From Methylobacterium sp. WSM2598 (lineage in GTDB: Bacteria > Pseudomonadota > Alphaproteobacteria > Rhizobiales > Beijerinckiaceae): a stretch of DNA of 64,000 nt. The notes under the pieces were generated by a model, which worked only from the letters and a program-made list of their open reading frames with translations, was not told the origin of the DNA and did no database searches. Both the position numbers and the translations under genes were made by a program. Below, piece by piece: positions 44,069 through 50,873 of this stretch (its first letter is position 1; each line of letters begins with the position of its first letter). The DNA is taken from positions 67,802 to 131,801 of the forward strand of contig NZ_KB900609.1 in the NCBI RefSeq assembly GCF_000379105.1, written 5' to 3'.

Positions 44069-45330
44069 GCCGGCTCCGCCCCGAAGACCAGGCAGGTATT
44101 CTGCCCGCCGAAGCCGAAGGAGTTCGACAGGACGGTGCGCACCGGCAGGTCGCGGGCCCGCGTCACCACGTCGAGGGGGATCGCCGGGTCGGGCAGCGCG
44201 TAGTTCAGGGTCGGCGGCACGCGGCCGTGCCGGAGGGTGAGGAGCGAGACCACCGCCTCGACGGCGCCCGCCGCCGTCAGCGTGTGGCCGATCATCGATT
44301 TGTTCGAGGAGATCGGGACCGAGCGCATCCGCTCGCCCATCACCGCGAGGCAGCCCAGCGCCTCCATCTTGTCGTTCTCGGGCGTGCCGGTGCCGTGGGC
44401 GTTCACGGTGTCGATCCGGTCCGGGTCCAGCCCGGCATCGGCGATCGCCTCGCGGATCGCCGCGATGATCGGGGCGCCGTCGGGGCTGGAGCGGGTGCGG
44501 TGGAAGCCGTCGCCCTTCTCGCCGCAGCCGAGGACGTAGCCGAGGATGCGCGCCCCGCGGGCGGCGGCGGCCTCGGCCTCCTCCAGCACCAGGGCGGCGG
44601 CACCCTCGCCCATCACGAAGCCGTCCCGGTTCTTGGCGAAGGGCTTGGCGGCCGCCTCGGGCGGGTCGTTCTGGGTCGAGAGCGCGGAGAGCAGCGAGAA
44701 GCGGATCAGCGATTCCGGGTTCACCGACCCGTCGGTGCCGATGCAGAGCGCCGCCCGCATCTCGCCGCGGCGGATTGCCTCGACGCCGAGCTGGATCGCG
44801 GTCGCCCCGGACGAGCAGGCGGTCGAGAGGGAGATCGGCGAGCCCCGGGTGCCGAAGCGGTCGGCGATGCGGTCGGCCACGGTGCCGAAGATGAAGAGGT
44901 CGTGCCAGTCGTCGAAGCGGCGGGTGGCCGCCGCCCGCAGCAGGTCGGCGTAGGTGACCTCGCCCGTCGCCTGCGCCGCGAGAGCCTGGCGCTGCGGCCA
45001 TTCCATCTCGACGGGCGGGACGGCGATGAAGAGCGCCCCCGGGAAATCGCCCGGCAGGCCCGCCTCGGCCACCGCCTCCTCGGCGGCGGCGGCGGCGAGG
45101 GCCTCCGACAGGACCGGCGCCACCATCGGCTCGGCAGCCAGGAAATCGACCGTGCCGGCGATGCGGGTGCGCAGCCCGTCGGTCGGGAACCGCGTGATGG
45201 CGTGGATGCCCGAGCGCCCGGCGGTGAGGGCGGCCCAGTTATCCGCCACCCCCCGGCCGAGCGAGGTCACCACGCCGAGGCCGGTGACGGCGACGAGCGG
45301 GCGTCCCTTGGCGTCGCGATAGGCACTCAT
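44065..45330 (-). CDS. Beta-ketoacyl-ACP synthase, active subunit (FabF1XL)
   Basis: A 421-residue KAS II-type condensing enzyme with a complete catalytic set: Cys172 in LSTACSSGATA, His in NAHGTGTPENDKMEA and Lys-His in NKSMIGHTLTAAGAVEAV. VAVTGLGVVTSLG and NSFGFGGQN are family ends. It elongates acyl chains on AcpXL. It overlaps the next ketosynthase gene by 4 bp (ATGA) and fabG by 4 bp, so the three should be made in balanced amounts. Pairing with the inactive-looking FabF2XL is discussed under findings. Confidence 0.92.
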   Translation of the reverse strand: MSAYRDAKGRPLVAVTGLGVVTSLGRGVADNWAALTAGRSGIHAITRFPTDGLRTRIAGTVDFLAAEPMVAPVLSEALAAAAAEEAVAEAGLPGDFPGALFIAVPPVEMEWPQRQALAAQATGEVTYADLLRAAATRRFDDWHDLFIFGTVADRIADRFGTRGSPISLSTACSSGATAIQLGVEAIRRGEMRAALCIGTDGSVNPESLIRFSLLSALSTQNDPPEAAAKPFAKNRDGFVMGEGAAALVLEEAEAAAARGARILGYVLGCGEKGDGFHRTRSSPDGAPIIAAIREAIADAGLDPDRIDTVNAHGTGTPENDKMEALGCLAVMGERMRSVPISSNKSMIGHTLTAAGAVEAVVSLLTLRHGRVPPTLNYALPDPAIPLDVVTRARDLPVRTVLSNSFGFGGQNTCLVFGAEPA

Positions 45331-46472
45331 CGGCCGGCCTCCCGGGCGGGCAGGATGCGCAGGACGCCCTCGCCGCGGCGGTGCCCGACCGCCGTCACGG
45401 CGACCTCGCGGGCCGCTCCCCGCGCCACCAGGGCGGCCGCCAGGGCCGCCCCGAAGGGGGCCGTCGCCTCGAGCGTGTGGCCGGTGAGGTCGCCGAGGGC
45501 GCTCACCCGCGCGCCGGGCGCGAGGTCGGCGAGGCGCTCCGCCTCCTCCCGCGTGATGCCGGCGCAGCCGGTGGCGCCGGAGATCACCGCGTCCGGCGCC
45601 TCGAGCCCCGCCTCGCGCCAGAGCGCCGTGAGGCTGGCGGCGACGCTGCCGGGTGCGCGCCGCGTGCGGTCGCTCGCCACCGCCGCGAGGCGCGCGAGCG
45701 GGGCCGCCCCGCGGGCCGCCGCGGTCTCGGCGGCCTCCAGCACCAGGAAAGCGGCGCCGCTGCCCAGGATGAAGCCGCCGCGCCCCTCGCGCCGGAAGAC
45801 CGGGGCGTAGTCCGGCCGGTAGAGGTAGCCGCCCATCTCGTGGACCAGGAGCACGTCGGCGCGCTCCGCGTTATAGGAGCCGCCGACCAGCACGCTGTCG
45901 ACCTGCCCGGCCGCGATGCGCGCGCCGGCGATCCGCAGCGCGTCGACGCCGCTCGATTCCTCGCCCATGAAGGTGCGCGAGGCGCCCGTCACCCCGTGCA
46001 CGATGGCGATGTTGCCGGCGAGCAGGTTGGAGAGCTGCGCGAGGAAGAGGGTCGGGCGCAGGTCGTTCTGCAGCCGCTCGTTGAGGTAGGCGCCCGGATC
46101 GGCGGCGTCGCGCAGCCCGGTGAGGATCTGCCCGTCCGCCGCGTAGTCGCGCTCGCCGCCGCCCGCCGCCACGATGAGGTGGAGCGCGCCCTTGCGCGCC
46201 GCGTCGCCCTTGAGGCCGGCCGCGTCGAGCGCGAGCCCGGCCGCGTAGACGCCGAGCCGCTGCCAGGGCTCCATCTGCCGCTGGTCGGCCTTCTTGGGGA
46301 TCTGCCCGTCGAGGGCGAGGGGCGCGACCGGGTGGACCGGCCAGGGCGCGAAGGTCTCCGCGTCGGTGCGCGGGCGCGCGCCTGCGGCGAGGGCCGCCAG
46401 GTGGGCGGCCACGCCCTCGCCCGCGCAGGAGACGAGCCCGAGGCCCGTGACGACGACGTCGCGGGGGCTCAC
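45327..46472 (-). CDS. Beta-ketoacyl synthase-like protein lacking the catalytic cysteine (FabF2XL)
   Basis: A 381-residue KAS-fold protein. VVVTGLGLVSCAGEGV and DLTGHTLEATAPFGAALAA show the fold, but the nucleophile block reads RTFMGEESSGVDAL, so Glu172 occupies the cysteine position; the NAHGTGT loop reads SGATGCAG, losing the first histidine, and only the second His survives. This pattern resembles chain-length factors of type II polyketide synthases. The frame is intact and coupled on both sides, so it is not decayed. It probably dimerises with FabF1XL and shapes the long product pocket. Confidence 0.88.
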   Translation of the reverse strand: MSPRDVVVTGLGLVSCAGEGVAAHLAALAAGARPRTDAETFAPWPVHPVAPLALDGQIPKKADQRQMEPWQRLGVYAAGLALDAAGLKGDAARKGALHLIVAAGGGERDYAADGQILTGLRDAADPGAYLNERLQNDLRPTLFLAQLSNLLAGNIAIVHGVTGASRTFMGEESSGVDALRIAGARIAAGQVDSVLVGGSYNAERADVLLVHEMGGYLYRPDYAPVFRREGRGGFILGSGAAFLVLEAAETAAARGAAPLARLAAVASDRTRRAPGSVAASLTALWREAGLEAPDAVISGATGCAGITREEAERLADLAPGARVSALGDLTGHTLEATAPFGAALAAALVARGAAREVAVTAVGHRRGEGVLRILPAREAGR

Positions 46473-46933
46473 GCGCCGGCCCCGTCGAGGAGGCCGATGG
46501 CGCGGGCGCGCGCCCGCATCGGGCCGTCGAGCCCGGCCGGGAAGGGCATCGTCCGGAAGCGCAGCTCCGCATTGCAGAGGGGCTTGCCCTCGGCGCGGAT
46601 CGCCGCCTTCGTCACCGCGTAGCCCGAGCCGTCATGCTCCAGGCTCGCCTCGACGGCGAGGTCGGCGCCCGGCCCGACGAAGGCGCGGAAGCGCGCCTTG
46701 TCGACGCCCATCAGGAACGGCATGTGGGTGAAATCCGAGCGGGCGAGGAGGAGGTAGCCGGAGGCCTGCGCCATGGTCTCGGTCAGCAGCACGCCCGGCA
46801 CCAGCGGGTGGCCGGGGAAGTGCCCCTCGAAGACCGGGCTCTCCTGCGGCACGCGGGCGAGCGCCTCGATCCGGCCTGCCTGCCGGTCGAGGGCGACCAC
46901 CCGATCGATCATCTCGAAATATTCGAGCCGCAT
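46469..46933 (-). CDS. 3-hydroxyacyl-ACP dehydratase, FabZXL
   Basis: A 154-residue hot-dog fold dehydratase. FEGHFPGHPLVPGVLLTETMA contains the catalytic His38 and Glu52. Length and motif match FabZ. It dehydrates 3-hydroxyacyl-AcpXL in VLCFA elongation. The ATG at 46933 lies 36 bp downstream of acpXL, and its stop overlaps the FabF2XL start (ATGA). Confidence 0.9.
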   Translation of the reverse strand: MRLEYFEMIDRVVALDRQAGRIEALARVPQESPVFEGHFPGHPLVPGVLLTETMAQASGYLLLARSDFTHMPFLMGVDKARFRAFVGPGADLAVEASLEHDGSGYAVTKAAIRAEGKPLCNAELRFRTMPFPAGLDGPMRARARAIGLLDGAGA

Positions 46934-46969
46934 GCGCGCGGGGCCCCGGAGTCGCGTCAGACCGTCGCG

Positions 46970-47257
46970 TCAGACCTTGGCGGCCTTCTCGGCCACCAGG
47001 CCGTCGATGCGCGCGCAGAGGTTCTTGAGCACGAAGTACTGCTCGGCCGGAACCTTGCCCTCGTTGACCTCCTGGGTCCATTGTTCGAGGGGGAGCTTGA
47101 TGCCGAAGGCCTTGTCGATCGCGAAGGCGATGTCCAGGAAGGCGAGGCTGTCGATGCCGAGATCGTCGATCGCGTGGCTCTCCGGCGTGATCGAGTCGCG
47201 CGGGATGTCGGCCGTCTCGGCGATGATGTCGGCAACGCGGTCGAAGGTGTCGGACAT
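46970..47257 (-). CDS. acpXL: Acyl carrier protein AcpXL
   Basis: A 95-residue specialised acyl carrier protein. The phosphopantetheine site is Ser37 in [18 protein letters not shown]. It is longer than AcpP, with the AcpXL-specific C-terminal half ([34 protein letters not shown] is characteristic, quoted in part: [21 protein letters not shown]). It carries 27-hydroxyoctacosanoic-type acids for transfer to lipid A. It is the first gene of the cluster running to lpxXL. Confidence 0.93.
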   Translation of the reverse strand: MSDTFDRVADIIAETADIPRDSITPESHAIDDLGIDSLAFLDIAFAIDKAFGIKLPLEQWTQEVNEGKVPAEQYFVLKNLCARIDGLVAEKAAKV

Positions 47258-47602
47258 GGGCGTGCAGCCGCTTTCGTGATGAGGTCTGGCTCGACCCCGC
47301 GACGCATGGGCCTCCGCCCGAGCCCCCGGTCACGGACCGCGCTGACGTCGGCCTCGAGCTGTCTGGTTATACTCCGCCGATCGGGCGGGCCGGGCCGGCG
47401 GTGCGGATGCGCCGCCGCCCCGGTCGAGCGGCCCGCATACACGAGGGGGCCCCGGCGGGCAACCGCGGGACGGGGCCTCGGCTTCGCCGCAGGCCGCTTC
47501 GCCCCTCGCGCGGTGTGGGCAGGTTCCGGGCCGCGCGCCGCGGGGGCTCGCCCGGGCGGGAGACGCGGCATGGAGGGGAGGACCCATGGAGGGGAGAGGA
47601 TC
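47258..47602. promoter_or_regulatory. Divergent acpXL / AI-2E transporter region, 345 bp
   Basis: No supported gene. The right end has a direct repeat CATGGAGGGGAG at 47569-47580 and 47585-47596; the second copy forms the ribosome binding site of the transporter. The first copy includes an in-frame alternative start (47570). The acpXL promoter should lie at the left end but I cannot point to clear hexamers. Confidence 0.4.
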
Positions 47603-48688
47603 ATGGAGCACGTCACGCTGCCGGGCAGGCGCCGGGAGCCGGACTCCTTCCACGCGGCGGCCCGGGTCGCCCTGGTGCTAGGCCTCGCGGCGGTCGGCCT
47701 GTGGACCCTGCACGAGTTCCTGCCGGCCCTCGTCTGGGCGGTGATCCTCGCCATCGCCCTGTGGCCGCTCTACGCCCGGATCGCCGGGCGGCACCGGGCC
47801 GGCGGGGCGGTCCTGTGGCCGGCCCTGTTCACCCTCGGGGCCGCCCTGGTGGTCCTGGTGCCGCTCGCGGTCCTGGCCGTGCAGGCGGCGCGCGAGGCCC
47901 GCGACGTCCTCCACTTCTGGCGCCAGATCGAGGAGCAGGGCTGGCCGGTGCCGGATTTCGTCGCGCGCCTGCCCTTCGGGGCGTCGCAGGTCGCGTCCTG
48001 GTGGCAGGACACGCTCAGCCACCCGGCGGGCTCCTCCGAACTCCTGCACCGCCTCGACCGCTCCTCGCTGCTCGGCGTCGGGCGCAGCTTCGGGGGCCAG
48101 ATCGTGCATCGGGCGATGCTGTTCGGCTTCACGCTGCTGACCTTGTTCTTCCTCTTCCGCGACGGGCCGGCCCTGGCCGGCCAGGCCCTCGCCGCCTGCC
48201 GCCGCCTGTTCGGGCCGCGCGGCGAGCGCGTGGCGCACCAGATGGCCGCCTCGGTCCACGGCACCGTGGACGGCCTCGTGCTGGTCGGCCTGGGGGAGGG
48301 CGTCCTGCTCGGGATCGTCTACGCCTTCGCGGGGGTGCCGCACCCGGTGCTGCTCGGGGCCTTCACCGCGCTCGCGGCCATGATCCCCTTCGCGGCGCCG
48401 GTGGTGTTCGCGCTCGCGGCCGCGCTCGCGGCCGCCCAGGGCAGCCTGGTCGCCGCGGCGGTCGTGGTGGTCGCGGGCTTCGTCGTCACCTTCGTGGCCG
48501 ACCACTTCGTGCGCCCGGCCCTGATCGGCGGCGCGACGCGCCTGCCCTTCCTCTGGGTGCTGCTCGGCATCCTGGGCGGGGTCGAGACCTTCGGCCTCCT
48601 CGGCCTGTTCCTCGGCCCGGCCATCATGGCCGCCCTGGTGCTGCTGTGGCGGGAATACACCGAGGGCGAGAGCGCCCCGGTGGCCTGA
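47603..48688 (+). CDS. AI-2E family transporter (PerM-like)
   Basis: A 361-residue membrane protein with about seven to eight spans in the AI-2E_transport layout: two N-terminal spans (LHEFLPALVWAVILAIALWPLY), a long soluble-helix region, then HGTVDGLVLVGLGEGVLLGIVYAFAGVPHPVLLG and PFLWVLLGILGGVETFGLLGLFLGPAIMA typical of the C-terminal half. The actual substrate of most members is unproved. ATG 47603 has AGGGGAGAGG six bases upstream; ATG 47570 is an in-frame alternative. Confidence 0.88.
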   Translation: MEHVTLPGRRREPDSFHAAARVALVLGLAAVGLWTLHEFLPALVWAVILAIALWPLYARIAGRHRAGGAVLWPALFTLGAALVVLVPLAVLAVQAAREARDVLHFWRQIEEQGWPVPDFVARLPFGASQVASWWQDTLSHPAGSSELLHRLDRSSLLGVGRSFGGQIVHRAMLFGFTLLTLFFLFRDGPALAGQALAACRRLFGPRGERVAHQMAASVHGTVDGLVLVGLGEGVLLGIVYAFAGVPHPVLLGAFTALAAMIPFAAPVVFALAAALAAAQGSLVAAAVVVVAGFVVTFVADHFVRPALIGGATRLPFLWVLLGILGGVETFGLLGLFLGPAIMAALVLLWREYTEGESAPVA

Positions 48689-48715
48689 GGCGCAAGCGGG
48701 ACCCTGCCGCCGCCG

Positions 48716-49264
48716 CTACGGGGCGATCGTCAGCGCGACCGACCAGTCGCCGTTCGGCCCGACCGCGCCGATGGCGGACAGGCAGGTGACGCCCGACCCG
48801 CTCGGCGTCGTCCGCACCGCCGGATAGGCCCAGGGGCCGGCCGGGGAGCCCCGCAGGCGCGAGAGGATCCAGGTGCAGGAGCGCATCGTGTCCGGCCGCG
48901 CGGCGCGCACTGAGCAGCCATTCGCGGTGGCGTGGGGGCTGACGATGGCGGCCGCCGCGCTGCCGCCGGCGGCGAGCGCCGGGGCGGGGGGCGTGCCCAG
49001 GCAGCCGGCGGGCGCCGACAGCGCGACCGGGACCGGGGTGGCGTTCCGGATGGTCGCCGCGACGACGCTCTGGCCGAGTGCGGGGCCGCTCGGGCCGACC
49101 AGGACGGCACCCGCCACCAGGACGTTCCGCAGGGCCTCCGCGCGCCGACCGGGCGCGGCCCGGGCGATGGGGGCGCGGCATAGCCAGGGCGAACTAGGCC
49201 GTCTGCACGGCTTGGCCGGGGCGGGAGATGGCTGATTGTGGGGATTTATTAACAAAGCTGCCAT
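48716..49264 (-). CDS. Hypothetical exported protein
   Basis: A frame of about 182 residues. Between residues 47 and 70 a hydrophobic stretch (VLVAGAVLVGPSGPALGQ) looks like a signal peptide, suggesting that the true start lies nearer 49150 at a non-ATG codon, or that the N-terminus is long. The mature part is small-residue rich with several cysteines (APAGCLG, ANGCSVR, RSCTWIL, GVTCLSAIG), probably disulphide bonded. Not recognised. Divergent from a histidine kinase gene; convergent with the AI-2E transporter. Confidence 0.5.
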   Translation of the reverse strand: MAALLINPHNQPSPAPAKPCRRPSSPWLCRAPIARAAPGRRAEALRNVLVAGAVLVGPSGPALGQSVVAATIRNATPVPVALSAPAGCLGTPPAPALAAGGSAAAAIVSPHATANGCSVRAARPDTMRSCTWILSRLRGSPAGPWAYPAVRTTPSGSGVTCLSAIGAVGPNGDWSVALTIAP

Positions 49265-49381
49265 CAGCTCCCGCCGACCATGCCGCGATGCAGCGCCGGG
49301 TCGCGTCGGCCGGCTCCCCGGCCGCGGCGTCGCCCGGCCGCACCCGGCGGCCAGTACGGCGAGAGGCGGCCGCGACGGACC

Positions 49382-50443
49382 ATGGACGACGAGATGACCG
49401 CGACGCAGGCCGCAACCTCCCTGCCCCCCTCGCGCCTGACCCGGCTCGAGCGCTGGACGCAGGCGACGCGGCAGGTGCGGCGCAGCCGGCGGCTGAGCGA
49501 CGCCTGCGGGGTGGCCGCCTTCGCGGTCGCCCTCGCGCTCCGGTTCGCCCTCGACGGCATCCTGTCCTCCGGCTTCCCGTTCCTGACCTTCTTTCCCGCC
49601 GTCATCATCACCACCTTCGCCTGCGGCCCGCGGCCGGGCACGATCTGCGCCGTGCTGTCGGGCGTGGCGGCCTGGTTCGTATTCCTGACCCCGCGCTTCT
49701 CCCTGACGCTGACCGGCGAGAGCGCCCTCGCGCTCGCCCTCTTCGCCTTCATCGTCGGCGTCGACATCCTGGTCATCGCCTCGATGCAGAGCGTCTCCGA
49801 GCGGCTGCAGCGGGAGAAGGAGGTGTCCCACCGCCTGTCGGAGCAGCAGCGCGTCCTGTTCCAGGAACTGCAGCATCGCGTCGCCAACAACATGCAGTTC
49901 GTCGCCTCCCTGCTGGCGCTGCAGCGGCGGCAGGCGGCCGGCGACCCGCAGCGGGCCCTGCTGGCGCTCGATGAGGCGCGGACGCGCCTGGAGACGATCG
50001 CCCGCATCCACCGGCGGCTCTACGATCCCGACAGCCTCGACCGGCCGGTCGGCGAGTACCTGCAGGAGATCTGCTCGGACCTGATCGCGACGGCCGGTGC
50101 GGGGGAGATCGTCTGCCGGGTCGAGATCGAGCCGCTGCGCCTCGACCTGAGCCGCCTGACCACCCTCTCGCTGCTGGTGGTCGAGGTCGTCACGAACGCG
50201 CTCAAGCACGCCTTCCCGCCGGGCGGGCCGGGCACGATCACGATCCGCCTGGACCGCCTCGGGGCCGGGCGGGCCCGGCTCACCATCGCGGATGACGGGC
50301 GCGGCCTGTCCGCGGGTTTCGACCGGCAGGTCGGGTCGCGCCTGGGCTTCCGGATCGTTCAGAGCCTCGCCGCGCAACTCGGCGGGGAGATCCGCTTCGC
50401 CTCCGAGGGCGGCACCGTCGCGCGGCTCGATTTCGGGCTGTGA
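49382..50443 (+). CDS. Membrane sensor histidine kinase, HisKA_2 type with DUF4118-like sensor
   Basis: A 353-residue kinase. Residues 42-140 hold four membrane spans with the DUF4118 pattern (FPFLTFFPAVIITTFACGPRPGTICAVLSG, partly FFPAVIITTFACGPRPG). The phosphorylation site is His165 in LFQELQHRVANNMQFVASLL, the HisKA_2/HWE-like dimerisation helix. The ATPase domain follows with LVVEVVTNALKHAF, DDGRGL and GSRLGFRIVQ. Kinases of this class often feed the PhyR general stress or light pathways, but no partner gene is adjacent. ATG 49382 chosen; 49394 is possible. Confidence 0.87.
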   Translation: MDDEMTATQAATSLPPSRLTRLERWTQATRQVRRSRRLSDACGVAAFAVALALRFALDGILSSGFPFLTFFPAVIITTFACGPRPGTICAVLSGVAAWFVFLTPRFSLTLTGESALALALFAFIVGVDILVIASMQSVSERLQREKEVSHRLSEQQRVLFQELQHRVANNMQFVASLLALQRRQAAGDPQRALLALDEARTRLETIARIHRRLYDPDSLDRPVGEYLQEICSDLIATAGAGEIVCRVEIEPLRLDLSRLTTLSLLVVEVVTNALKHAFPPGGPGTITIRLDRLGAGRARLTIADDGRGLSAGFDRQVGSRLGFRIVQSLAAQLGGEIRFASEGGTVARLDFGL

Positions 50444-50496
50444 CCGCGGCGGCCGGCCCCTCATCCCAGCGGCCCGGGATGCCGGCGCATCGGGCC

Positions 50497-50584
50497 GTCG
50501 ACCCACTCGAAGGGTCGACACCGCGCTGACGGCGTGGCGAGAATGCGAGAACGGAACCGGCGGTCATGGGACATGACCGCCGGT
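50497..50584. terminator. Two hairpins at a convergent junction
   Basis: Between the kinase and the HIG1 gene. The first hairpin has 8-bp arms (50497-50504, 50512-50519). The second is a perfect 13-bp inverted repeat (50556-50568, 50572-50584, 3-nt loop) directly before the minus-strand stop codon. Neither has a T-run. A probable bidirectional terminator. Confidence 0.6.
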
Positions 50585-50585
50585 C

Positions 50586-50771
50586 TCAGGCGCCGCGCCA
50601 CCAGATCACGCCCATGATCAGCACGATCGCGACGAATTGCAGGAGCACCCGCAGCCGCATCAGGCGCTGCGAGAGGTTGGCGCTGCCGCCGCGCAGCATG
50701 TTGGCGAGGCCGAAGAGCAGCACGACCGCGACGGCGAGGCAGGCGATGAGGACGAGGGTGTCGGCGGACAT
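50586..50771 (-). CDS. Twin-transmembrane HIG1-domain protein
   Basis: A 61-residue protein with two membrane helices (LVLIACLAVAVVLLFGLANML and LLQFVAIVLIMGVIWW). The loop carries QRLMRLRVLLQ, which fits the (Q)x3RxRx3Q signature of the hypoxia-induced gene 1 family; in mitochondria such proteins attach to cytochrome oxidase supercomplexes. An association with a terminal oxidase in the bacterium is inferred. It is 102 bp downstream of the DUF4175 gene on the same strand. Confidence 0.8.
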   Translation of the reverse strand: MSADTLVLIACLAVAVVLLFGLANMLRGGSANLSQRLMRLRVLLQFVAIVLIMGVIWWRGA

Positions 50772-50873
50772 CGGTCGGATCCGGAGGTGAGGCGAAGCCG
50801 GGCACCCGGCGTCGGACGATCGTCCGCGCAGGGAGCCCGGGCGTGGGGGCGGTCGGAAGGGGCGGCGGGCGCC

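Noticed and set aside
45327..46472. FabF2XL as a decaying pseudogene
   Set aside because: The frame is intact with overlapping starts and stops, and the fold residues are kept; the missing cysteine fits a functional partner subunit.
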